A DNA stretch of 64,000 bases from Epiperipatus broadwayi. Lineage: Eukaryota; Onychophora; Udeonychophora; Euonychophora; Peripatidae. The notes beneath the pieces were generated by a model, which was given only the letters and a program-made list of their open reading frames with translations, was not told the DNA's origin and ran no database searches. A program made the translations under genes and the position numbers. This document shows positions 25,331-36,583 of the stretch, in pieces (the first letter of the stretch is position 1; every line of letters starts with the position of its first letter). The stretch is from positions 5,766,001-5,830,000 of the forward strand of contig JAQFVV010000013.1 in assembly GCA_028023455.1 (NCBI GenBank). The letters are read 5' to 3'.

Positions 25331-28300
25331 TGCATCTCATATTTTTATAATTTATGTTAATTTGTTTATCTTACTAAGTTATAACTCATTTTAGTATTTT
25401 TGAATTTACAAGAATTACTTATCTTTTTTTTTTTTTTTTTGATATAGAAATTGTACTAACAAAGTTATTTTAGAAGATTCAATAATGATTCTTATTAATG
25501 TGGTGTCTAAAAAGTTAAAAAGATAAAAAAAAATTTTTCAGTGTAAATACATGAAAATATCTGATGAGAGACTGTCTTAATTTTATTAAATAATAAATAG
25601 TTCAATTATATACTTATTACTAACCTATCTATGGAATGGAATGCTTCTAAATTTTTGTATCTATCAATTTCAGCAAAATCCAACATGGCAGCCCAAGTGA
25701 TAATAGAGGTCAAGTATTTTTTTTACATTTATTCACAATTTATATATGATATGAATGATCTTTAAGAATTACAGATTTATATAGATATTAGTCACTTCAT
25801 CAAATAATTAATTACAGAAATTGTCCATCACAGAAAGAGAAAAAAATTGCATCTAATAAAAGTAACAATGCAATGTTATATATTATAAAATACAAATGAT
25901 CAATAAACAGTAATTATATAACTATTAGTATAATAAATAATTTTAATGCAGCCACAAACATAATATGCTTTATATGTCCCAAATTCAATGCATGAACTTA
26001 CTTTGAAATTGAAATTTATAGCTATATATATAAGTGTATGAAAGATTAAGGATCTAATGTAAATAAAAATCATCTATTTTTTTTATCATATTTTTTTGGA
26101 TTTATCATTTCTAAAATTCTAATCCCACAGTGATCTTTTAAATGATTTTGAGCTAAATTGAATGATTATTTGGCAAGTGTCAAGATTAATATCTAATTTT
26201 TGGAACTGATCCCAGCATATGCTTTTTATTATTATAGTTACTCAATTTCATGAATGCACATGGAGTGATTTGTAACTTTTTGGAGAAGCAGATATTCAGT
26301 TTCATTTTATTTTATAATTTTAAAAATATATTTTATTAAAAAAAGTATAATGTGCTTAATTTAAATTTGTTTGAGAAGTATAGAATTTTTTTTTTTTTTT
26401 CAAAAGCACTAATGTTTGATTATTTATTGCCACTCTATTTATACAAACTTATAACAACTCAAGTTTGAAATTACATCATATGAAATAATGAAAATGCCAT
26501 GTTTTTATAATTACTTATAGTGATGTAAGAGATTTGGTGATTTTATGAGGATATACAAAACCCTGATGCATGGTAAATTTTTTATTTTAATACCAAAATT
26601 CAAATGTTAGACTGAATTTTTTTTATAAAAGGTAGCATGCAAATGTGCATATGTATTACTTATGTTTCTTATCTTGATAACTGTAAATTTGTTGCTGTAA
26701 CATATATATTAGCATTAAGAAATTACTGTTTTGTTTATACATACACACACACACACACAGTTAATGATGCAAGATTTCTATTACTAAGATGTCAAAATAA
26801 ATTGGGGAGGATTGCAAATAATCATTTCCACTTGTCTTCAGCAGAGAAACATATATTTTAAAATTTTATAATTATCTTTTTTTTTTGTTCTATAAATCTT
26901 TATTATTCTAGTTCAATATATAAGTTTAATTAAGTAGCAGTTATGTATTATTAAAGTTTTTTTTTTTTTTTCTGTCCATCAAATGTTATTCTCTTGATAA
27001 GAATTCTTTCACAAAAACATGAATCTATTATCTTCTGACCCTTTATTCTTTCCTAGAAGGTCACCATCCATTATTCCTAACCTTTGTCATGCACAGAGAT
27101 AAGCATGTCTTTAATTATTTATTTTTTAAAAATTATGGCTGTTGTTAATTATTGATATAATTATTTCATATTTTTATAAGTGAGTTCTCTTCATGTTGCA
27201 GTGGAATGTGACCAGTCAATTAATAGAAAGCTTTTAATTTGAAAAAAATTATATTTAATTGTGTGAGTTATTGTTGAAAATTACACAATCATTGAAAAAA
27301 GAAAGTTTTAAACTTTAATAATTATTTCTTGTAACTCTATATCTATATAGATAAAATTATGTGAAAATTATCAATAATTATATATTTATTTAAAGATAGA
27401 AAAAAGATAATTTTTTATTTTTTCCAGACAATTTATCACAGAATGTCATATTTGTTGTCTTACATGGTTTAAAGCAGTAATAAAATGATGGATTCTGAAG
27501 ATCAAGATTCATGAATTTTCATGTGACTCCCAGTAACAAACCATTCAGTTATCTTTGTTTTTTACTTACTTATATATATAGAGTATATATAAAAAAACAA
27601 AAATATATTTGTTTGTTAGACCAGATGTTTTATTTCCAGTAACATTTTTCATTCACAATTTTGCAAATACTTTTTATATCACAATTTTTTTATTTCTTTT
27701 TAAGCCTCTACAAAAATATTTAATAAATAATCTTTTCAAATTTAGAAGAGTTGTATGGGATAGTGATTAGTATATTTTGCCTGCCATGTCCACAACTTAT
27801 ATTTGAGTTAAGAACAAGTTAATCATTTGAAATATTTTGTATTTCAAATGGAATTGGGATTTTTTTTTTTCAGGTAATCAATCCTTTTATCATCTTGACT
27901 AGTCATTTATTATTTATCAATAAATGGATAATTAGCTATTATTAGCTGGATAGAAAAAGATCTAGATTAACCTGGTTTAGTGAGATGAAAGTCAGGGTAC
28001 TGTTTGTAAATGTTTTATGATGACATGATGAGCCATTACCAGTTATGGCAGTTTGCACACTGAGACCAAAATTTACCTTTACTTTCTAAGTTTTAAGCCA
28101 CAATATAAAATATTTAACAATTTTTTTTCTTAAATTTAACACTAATGGATCACAAAATTTTTTGATTTAAAGGTTTATTTAACCAATGCAGATCTCACTT
28201 TTAATATCAAATTTTGGTGTAGTTTTTTTTTTTCAAATAAAATTTAAAAAAGTTTTTTATTATGTGGATTTTGCAATAAATATACATAATTAACCAACAA

Positions 28301-29499
28301 ATGATTGCTGAAGTTCAACTAATCCAATATCAAATTATTTGAATTATTTAGTTTTCTCATTTTTTTTTGTACCATCCAATAACCAACTGCACAAAATATA
28401 CTTAAAATATGTTTTAATATTACTTTTGTGAAGTTTTCATTCATAAATTAATCTTTTATCTTCTACTTATAATCATTACTTTAGACTTGTTGCATTTTCA
28501 TTTCAAATAGTCTACCAATTTCATTTATCCTTAAGCATATTCTAAGTATCTACAAATATTATCATATCTGTAAATTAATTTTGCTCCATATATTCCTTTT
28601 TTTATGTGCTTGTTTATTAAAATACAATATTTTGCTTCTTTAATAGGCAATTATTAATGATATATCTACAGATCAAATATATTGTATTTTTTATAAAAAA
28701 ACATTTTATCCATTTTATATATTTTTATATTGGGTATTTATGAATAAAAATATTAATGATGAGTTATAATTTAAATTTATTAAATATTAATTTCAACAAA
28801 TTGTAAAATATAATCAAAATAATTGGGGTGAGGGATGGGGTGAATATTCGGTAAAAACTATATTGAGAAATATATAACTAATAAGAAATTAATATTTATA
28901 AACATAACATTGGCCTATGTTAAAAAATGCTATATAAATGATAAATTATACAACAATGTAGTGCAAAAAAAATAAATAAATAAAAGAAACAATTATAAAA
29001 ATAAAACCTGTCATTAAATAATTTAGTATTAAATTAAAATTAGTAATACATGTATGATATAAGAAATATTATTTAAAATTTATCAGAAACAACACCTTCA
29101 GCATTCATAGATGTATGGTAGTTTTTTTATGACTATCATTTTTTATCTATCTTTTGCAAGAAGACTGAATGAATGTAAACTAGTTCCCAAGTGCTTTTCA
29201 ATCATCTGCTTTTAGTCTATGGATTTTTTTTGTTGTTGTTTATGTTTTGTGAAATACCATTAGAATTTTTAGTTTCATACTATCATTTATTCAAAAATAT
29301 AGTAAATAGTTGTAAGACTGTCTATAACTTTTTTTTAATAAAGTCTTTCTCTGATTTACAATTCTTCGATAACTTTCTGTAGTATGCTTTTTGATTGCCA
29401 AGCTTCTCAATGAATCATGTCATCACCGATCTTATAACTAATAAATTTTCCTGAATTCAGTTCGTCTATTTATAAAATGATAGCTTTACTTTTCCAAGT
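25331..29499. other. Upstream AT-rich region, no gene recognised
   Basis: A long stretch with many poly-T runs and a short (AC)n at 26741-26759. The ORF at 26637-26861 spans the AC repeat and shows no family signature. One small splice-bounded ATG-containing segment (25674-25708) is noted among the findings. Part of this could be a 5' intron of PAK. Confidence 0.4.
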
Positions 29500-30000
29500 C
29501 CTCTTCATAGATTGTAAACATATTCCTAGTCCGATTATTTTTAATTTTATTTCCTTTGACGATCTAGATTTTAAGATCACTAATATTAATTTTAAGATAC
29601 AAAATTTTTTACATTGCTTAATTCGGTTTTATCAGTTTTTATCTTTTGTTTTTTCAAGCTTCATTCTTTTTGTTTTAGCTATATTTATGTTTAATCAATA
29701 TCTCTTTATTTGCTCATTTAGCATTTCTAATTTGATGTCAGAGATTTTTTATATCTGTATATTTTAAATTATATCATGCTGTTTTGCATTTTTCTTTGAG
29801 CTTACTTTTTTCATAATGTCTGATGTATATTCTTAATAGAATTGGAACTCCTTGTCCTCTCCCTTAAAATTCTAATCAACCCTATTTGATTGCATTTAGA
29901 TTTTCATATATATTCTTTCAATTGTTTCATGTGATTCAAGTCCTATTCATGTTATCTTTTGGTCAATGCTATCAAACAACAGATTACAATTGTAGTTTTT
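29500..30000 (-). mobile_element. Very decayed LINE RT fragment
   Basis: On the - strand a piece reading KLEMLNEQIKRY, then LNINIAKTKRMKLEK (about 29735-29655), resembles the segment after the catalytic motif of LINE reverse transcriptases (…GLxINxxKTKxM). A DSIDQKIT-like piece upstream (about 29975-29950) recalls the FDSIDR motif. Many stops interrupt it. The + strand open frame at 29477-29767 is its antisense shadow. Confidence 0.4.
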
Positions 30001-31200
30001 TTTTTTTTTGACTTCTGGCTTTTTTAACAACAAGGAATAGTGATAATTTATGTTACATAATACTCCTGACTTTTCTAAGTTTAGCTTATATTTTTTTATT
30101 GAAGTTTTTAATTTTTTATTTTATAAAGTTATCCATGTAAAATCTGCCTAAAATAATTCTGTAATTTTCATATTGTCTTGCTTCTTGTTTGTGTATTAAC
30201 AATAACAACGATATTGTTTATGCTTTTAAGTACATCACATTTTTTTCATAAAATATTGTATAATCTGTAAATTTCTTGAAGTAAACTCTCCATTATATCC
30301 AATTATTTCTCTATTTATTTTATTATTTCTAAAGCTCCTATTTTTTAAAAAAATATTTACTGTACTCAATAAAATATTATCATCATTATTATAAATTAGT
30401 TGAAGAATTTCAGCAAGCTATTTTATCATTTTTTCTGATATTTTTTCATTTTTACTATTAAGCATTTTTCTAAGTTCGTTTTTTATAATCTTGTATATTT
30501 TTCAACCATAATATTTTTCTGTCTTCAAATTGAACTTCAAATTAATTTATAAATCCTTTCTGATTTATTTTATTTTATTGTACTTTGCTTTATTTTGTTG
30601 ATCTGTAGTTTTTGAATTGTTAATTCTGTTTTTTTATACCAATGTTAATCCAATTTTTTCAAATCTTTTCAAAGAGCATTTTCCTCTAAAGTCTTACAGA
30701 GATTTTAGATTTTGAATTTTTTCTTTGTTCGTATTTTCTAATTTCTTTTTGAGACATCTGATATTTTTCTGTTATTTCTATCTTGTTTAGATTTTTTAAT
30801 TTTTTGAGTTTTATTTAATTTTTTAAGCTTCTGCTTGATATTTACAATTACCTATGATGACTGCTACTTGAAAAGTATAGAATTGATGATGATGACCATG
30901 TTCTCTGTCTTTCCATTCAATTGCCATTGTTTGATTTGTCTTTATTTGATTCAGACTTTTACAGGTATTGAAAAGATTTCTGATGTCTGCTTTTAGCCCT
31001 CATTTGTCCTCCATTTATGTGCTTTGAGATGAAGGGGAGCATATTAAATCAGGAAGAGTTTATAAAAGTTTTTTTTTTTTTTTGTAGTCTTAAAACAGTA
31101 AGTTAGAGCTCACAACAAAAATTGAAACCAATAAAATATCACATCACTTGACTCCAGCTTACACATTGCAGTTTAGTAGCATAAAATGTCTCTAATCACT
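30001..31200. other. No recognisable gene
   Basis: T-rich sequence with scattered poly-T. It may hold further remains of the decayed LINE, but no motif is clear enough to name. Confidence 0.35.
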
Positions 31201-31546
31201 TCTACGCCACCAACTGTAAGCTCTAGTAACTAATAGATGCCAGATGATAATACTTCATAATCCTCATTGTATACAAGCAAATTAACTTAGATTGAAAACA
31301 TTTATGTTTTTCAGTTTTGATTAATAGCTTGATAGTATAACAGAAGTAAATGATGACTGTTAAAAGGAATATGCAATAGAGCTTAAAGATCCACATGTAC
31401 TGTTTCAAGATTCAAAGCTTCTCACTGATGAAAGCATTTCCTTTGAAATTAGTGTGGGAATATTGGATAGGACAGCTTAGGATGTTTATTAAGCATTATC
31501 TTCTGGCATCTATTCATTACTAAAGTTTGTAGTAGATGGTGTAGAG
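31201..31546. mobile_element. Foldback MITE, family member 1
   Basis: 31201-31260 and 31485-31546 are inverted copies: 'tctacgccacca...tagatgccag' against the complement of 'ctggcatcta...tggtgtaga'. Both the termini and the interior ('ctgatgaaagc' near 31425) resemble the larger inverted-repeat element at 48229-49069, so the two belong to one family. No ORF. Confidence 0.7.
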
Positions 31547-31953
31547 ATAGTGAAAGAAATTTTATGCTGATAAAACAAAAGTTGAATGTAGGATCTTTAT
31601 ATTTTGGGGTCTGATTAAAAAGATTTATCTTATTTATTTTATTAGGTAGCTAATGAAGAAATTTATGATTAATAGTTTTTAAGCTACATTTAGACAGAAC
31701 TGATCTTTTATGTCCATTGATTAAATGGATTGTATACAAAAATAGAAGTCGTTTTGGTCTAAAATATGCTATCGTATTTGATATTGTTTTTAATTTCACT
31801 AAGACAAGGGATAGTATTTTAATTATTTTATTTAATATTAGTAAGTATATAAAAATATTGAAAATAATATTTTTAATTTACTCTTTGTCAGAATTAATTG
31901 TCTGTGTAATAAAATAATGTTGATGATTTTTTTTTAATGTATATTTATATTAG
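31547..31953. other. Sequence upstream of the first PAK coding exon
   Basis: AT-rich, ending in a T-run and a tag at 31951-31953 that serves as a plausible 3' splice site. No conserved upstream exon was identified; the 66-codon ORF at 31717-31917 has no recognisable features. Confidence 0.4.
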
Positions 31954-31993
31954 GGCTGAAGAAATTTAAGGCTTATGAGTGACTTTTTTAAAG
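31954..31993 (+). other. PAK: PAK 5' UTR part of the first coding exon
   Basis: A T-rich tract and 'atattag' (31947-31953) look like a 3' splice site, so the 5' UTR probably begins in an unseen upstream exon and this exon starts near 31954. The alternative is that transcription starts within this stretch. The start of the exon is inferred, not proven. Confidence 0.45.
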
Positions 31994-32007
31994 ATGTCGG
32001 ATTTTGA
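31975..32007 (+). promoter_or_regulatory. Upstream ORF overlapping the PAK start codon
   Basis: An ATG at 31975 opens a ten-codon frame ending in TGA at 32005-32007. It overlaps the PAK ATG (31994-31996) in the +1 frame relative to PAK. The uATG context (gcttATGa) is weak, and the PAK ATG has A at -3 (aagATGt). Translation of PAK would need leaky scanning or reinitiation backward. If this segment is in the mature 5' UTR, it should lower PAK translation. Confidence 0.5.
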
Positions 32008-32055
32008 AGGAGATGACAAACCTCCTGCACCTCCAGTGCGCCTGACCAGCACTAG
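31994..32055 (+). CDS. PAK: p21-activated kinase (PAK), coding exon 1
   Basis: This exon begins the PAK protein: 20 codons reading MSDFEGDDKPPAPPVRLTST, plus two bases of the next codon, ending at an AG|GTAATT donor (32056). Group I PAKs are Ser/Thr kinases activated by GTP-bound Cdc42 and Rac that control actin and adhesion. The DKPPAPPVR stretch is the conserved N-terminal proline motif that binds the SH3 domain of the adaptor Nck. The start is chosen because the N-terminal Met-Ser-acidic-DKPPAPP arrangement is that of known group I PAKs. The exon ends in phase 2 and joins in frame either to the microexon at 33355 (giving Ser) or directly to 39416 (giving Arg). The kinase domain lies beyond the window. 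Confidence 0.92.
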
Positions 32056-33354
32056 GTAATTATATACCATTTGTCATAAGTATTTTCATATATCATTGAT
32101 AGTTTAATAATTAAATTTAAACACAGATCTATGTACTTATATATATATATATGCATATAGAAATTTTACAAACTAATGGAAATACTTGCGATACTACTAT
32201 CTGTTTGATGCCATTTAGCACAATAATGGAAATGTAGTACTTTTTATATAGACAATAAAGATGATTTAAGAAATATAACAGGCAAGCTCTTAGTTTTTTA
32301 AGTCTTTTAGAAGAAGTACTGAATATTTTTAAAAATTTGTGCACTTAGTTTAGCTGTTAGTATCTTCTAAAGTTATAATCAAGAAATATTAAGGATGAAT
32401 TTTGGACATTACAAAGAATTGAAGTCAAAAATAACATCAGCCGCAATGGTATAAATCATTGTAGATGGCACTGCATATATGAATACTTCAATATCTACCA
32501 AAACAACTGGTCTACTTTACAAGCAAAACTTTTGTGTCTGAGCTGTCATTTCAAAGCCACTAAGTTACTGATTTTATTTGGTGTCACAATTATAAGATTA
32601 GACAATGAATGAATGGAAGCTTATTATACAGTTACATGAATGATCGATATATTCTTTTCCCAATAACTAAAGTGTTTAAGTGTGACTAGGATTGAAAGAA
32701 GTCTTATCTTCCTAATTACATTTTAACCACATAATAAAGAGTTGAGGTCATTATTTGAACAGATTTGTATATTATAGTAGTCTGTTTGGACCTGTAACGA
32801 TTGCAGACTATTAGAAAATTTTATTGGGTCAAGGTGAAATCATTTTCAAACCACATTTTTTTTTTAGATGGTAATGCTCCAATTTGCCCAGCTTACATAT
32901 TAATATATTGATTTAAAAAATATATGGATGATGTACATCTCATGGCTTGTGACTTATCTGATTTAAATATTATTGAACCTATCTTCTGTGGCTTTATATT
33001 TATTTGATTTAAATATTATTGAATCTCTGTGAACCATTTTTAAAAGAAAACTTCTCTATCCAGTCTTGTCACATTTTAGAAAACTTGGGCTTTTCTTACG
33101 AGAAATGGCTTAACTTTAAATATTATTCAAATACTATATAATTAAAAAAATCACTCTGTCATATTCTGTTAATAATCACTGGTATTTCCATTATTTTGTA
33201 TGCTCACATAAACACATATATACATACATATAATAATAATTAATATTAATAGTCCTTTTAAATATTTTATATTTACTGCAATATTTATAAGCATTATTTA
33301 TTTCTTCTATTCTGCTTTCTGAGTTTTTCTTTTATATCTTTTTTGCTACCGAAG
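32056..33354 (+). other. PAK intron 1
   Basis: AT-rich intron with GTAATT donor. The antisense ORF at 32129-32344 is unsupported. The 3' end has a long pyrimidine tract (33310-33346) before CCGAAG. Confidence 0.6.
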
Positions 33355-33387
33355 TATGAGCTTCCATTCAGAGATGCGTCAGCCCAG
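33355..33387 (+). CDS. PAK: PAK microexon (33 nt), in-frame cassette
   Basis: This short exon is preceded by a pyrimidine tract and an AAG acceptor and followed by a GTAATT donor identical in its first six bases to that of exon 1. Joined to exon 1 it gives Ser, then MSFHSEMRQP, then Arg across the next junction. Both of its boundaries are phase 2, so inclusion adds 11 residues and skipping leaves the frame intact. The inserted peptide carries Ser and Met residues between the Nck-binding motif and the acidic DMSVPVDMKPLPKEP segment. The support is splice sites and frame; no family alignment was available, so whether it is constitutive or alternative is unknown. Confidence 0.6.
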
Positions 33388-35139
33388 GTAATTATTTTCT
33401 ACTGTTTTAGTGATCATGCTTGCCATCTGTTAACTTGCATGTCAGATTTTGTCATATAAAGCAATCAATTATCTACATTTGATGTTAATATTATTGTGTT
33501 TTTCAAAGAGGCTTTACTATTATTATTATTTTTTTACTATCTTTCTAAAATTTTCAAAATTTAAGTCAAATGGTTGTATTTAATTTATTCACTTTTAATT
33601 TTTAAAAAAAAGTTATAACGTAATTGTGACCTATTTTTATTCATATTTAATTTCTTTGCTTAAATGTCACATCTTGGGAAGGAAAAGTTTATTATCAGCC
33701 ACTATTGCTGAATTTTTATACTTTTGTCATATTGGAATAAATTTGTTTATCATAACAAGTAAAGTGTTTGAACTTTAAAAGTAACTGTCTTCATAATTTA
33801 AATTTCCAAATTTTATCTATTTTAAAAGATGATATCGATTTTATGTTAAGACAGTTTTTAAAAATAAAAAGTTTTGAATTGTTTTAAATATATTGATTTA
33901 AAAAATACTATGAATAAACTATGTTTGTCCTTAATACTTCATATCATTCTTCAGAGAAGTATTTATGTAAATATATATAATTAATGCTATCAGGTGATAG
34001 AATATTTGTTTCATATTTTTATAACATTTTTTTGGAATTCTGGTACTAATTTTAATTAGGAAGATAGAAAAATTCTATTTTCTTGTTATTAATTCTTTTT
34101 TGTACCATTTTATAGAACTTGAGATATTCAGATCTTTTTAACAGATCATATTTTTTGTTTTCTTCATACATTTTCTTGTTTTTATTGAAAATTTTCTATT
34201 AGTATATTGCTGGTTTTTTCTATCAATTATCTTATTGATTTTAATTAAATTTGAACTATCTTTAAAATCTATTAAAATTTTAAAATGATTAGCAAATTCT
34301 GATTTAAATTCAAATTAGGAATATCAACTATTAATTTTGTTTTTTTGTAATAATTTTCATCTTTAGCTTTGCATTATTCCTGTATCAAATTTATTAAGAA
34401 CATTACAATCTTGAAATACATATTTTGTGCTTAGTTAAAATGTAATTTATTTCTGTTGTAACTTCATTTGGATATTTCCATGTCCATTTTGTTAGTATTT
34501 TTTTGAAAGAAAGAATTCATAATATAAATTTTTTTTCCTGCAAATTCTATAAGTCAGTATCCTCTTATTACATCTGTCCCAATGTTTCCTATGATAATTT
34601 TTAAATGTTGTTTGGTATGATGTAAAGTATCTGTGCATTTATAAAAAAATTCTTTACTTTTTTTATTACAATGAGAAATTGCTAGGACTTAAAATGGAAT
34701 TATCTGCATTTAATATCTTTTTTTAAAGTTAAATAACTAGTGTATACCATCTATCTCCGCAGTGTTATTCTTTTACTTTATATTTATAATGCATCTCATT
34801 CCACTTGTGCATCCAATATTTGTGGCTTTATAATAAAATACTTATCCACTTTTCACATTAATTGTCTCTTAAAATGTCATGATATCCCGTTTAATATTAG
34901 ACATTTTTTCCATTTCATGTAATTTCATGCAAAAATGATTAACATTTGTAGGTGTTAAATAAAGGTGTTCCTTAAATACTAGCTTGAGTCTACAACCAGA
35001 AGATTCTTAGCACAGTATTTCTTCAGTTGCCAACCACTGCCTTGTCTTTTGGGAATAAGGGCCATAATTTAATTTTGTCTATCATGATTTTAAATAGCTA
35101 AAAAAAAAAAAAAACAACAACATTCACACACATTTTAAT
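33388..35139 (+). other. PAK intron 2, first part
   Basis: AT-rich intron. No element was recognised except general T-rich tracts. The + strand ORF at 34740-34922 has no family signature. Confidence 0.5.
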
Positions 35140-35400
35140 TTCATCTTCAAGAAATCTCAATTGATGTTTCTGTTAAGCACTATCAGGCAGCTGAGAAGAA
35201 AACTAGTAAATTCATCATACTGACTGATACATGTTAGTGAGCAGCCTATCCCTGTTCTTTTACTATATGATTAATGACATAGTTATAACAACTGCAGTGA
35301 TAAATGTATAAAGTGGATATTTAGGCATATTCTCATTTTCTTTAAGACTTCAAAGAGGAATCAAAGGGTCGTATTTAAGTTTATACCATACTCATGTATA
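35140..35400 (+). repeat. Dispersed repeat, second copy
   Basis: Direct-orientation homologue of 25040-25330 with roughly two thirds identity by eye. It stops close to the left TA of the MITE at 35411. Confidence 0.65.
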
Positions 35401-35410
35401 TTCAGATGTA

Positions 35411-36581
35411 CACCTGGGTCTCATTTTACGCGATAGATAGGTTCCTCAGAAAACACGCGCAAACAAAATCGTGCAAAAATAGACGTAACTTACATTGAAA
35501 AAGGGGGAATGCGGTCTGTGATTTTTCAAAATTCGTGTAAAAGCAAAGCACCAACGTAAAATTACTTTAAAATTCGCGCGCAAAAAAAATAAGGAAATAA
35601 AATATGACTAATAAAAAATTTCAAATTTGAAAAAAATTGATACAAGACAAACTTTTTTTAACTATAATATTTAATTTTATTCAAAATAATATATTTTTAT
35701 GCATAATTTATAGTACAGTAATTTACATTTTTTTATACATGCTTTAATTATTATCACTATTTGCCGAAAAACACGTTCATTTGCAAACTGGTAAAAAATC
35801 AGATTCTCACAAGAGGAAATACAACTAGCGCCAAGTTCACTCTCATGTTGTGTTAATGGTTTTCTGTTGACAATGTAATTAGTAATTAATCTTTGAGACG
35901 ATGATTTTATTAATTGTTTATGAACTTATACTTATGATAATAAAAAGACATTTATTCACCACTGCTGGGAAAAATTTAATTAAAACTAACAACTAAAAAT
36001 TAAATTCTTATTTTTGTCTTTAATTTTCAATTCCATTTAAAAATCAAATTTTGTTTTACATCACATTAATTTCAAGTCACTGTAAGTAATTTTTAAATTG
36101 TTAATTACAATTAAAAATCAGATTTTAATTTTTAATTGTCAAATTTAATTGTGCCTACTGCTATTACTCACCTTTTAAAAATAAACTTGCGGACACTAAA
36201 TGATTAATAATTGATTACATTTCTTTTTTAAAAAGCAAAAACAGAATGTGATTTAAAATGCAAAATTAACTCGCACAATGTTTGAACCAATTTACATTAT
36301 AATCTTGTAAAATTTAATGTGTGTATACATAAAATGTGGAAATCATGATTTTAATTTCATTATTGCATAAAATCTTACTATTATAAAGCACTGAAAATAT
36401 TGAAATTACTAAGATTAAAGTCGAATTCCAATAATGTGCTATTACTTTCAATATAATATAAGTGTGCAAAATTTATTATTTAAAATAATAGTGCATTATC
36501 GGAGTTCGATTTCCAGTGAAACATGAATCGCGTAACTTCAAAATCGTGTTAAATAAGTCCGCGTAAAAAGAGACCCAGGTG
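35411..36581. mobile_element. Tc1/mariner-superfamily MITE (pogo/Tigger-like termini)
   Basis: The termini are inverted CACCTGGGTCTC...TTTTACGCG repeats, flanked by TA on each side (35409-35410 and 36582-36583), the target duplication of Tc1/mariner-type transposases. The subterminal 'aaaatcgtg' and 'cgcgtaa' tracts are also inverted between the ends. The 1.17 kb holds no transposase ORF, so it is nonautonomous. It lies inside PAK intron 2. Confidence 0.85.
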
Positions 36582-36583
36582 TA

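Noticed and set aside
29477-29767. 96-codon hydrophobic + strand ORF
   Set aside because: Antisense to a decayed LINE RT segment, and low in complexity.
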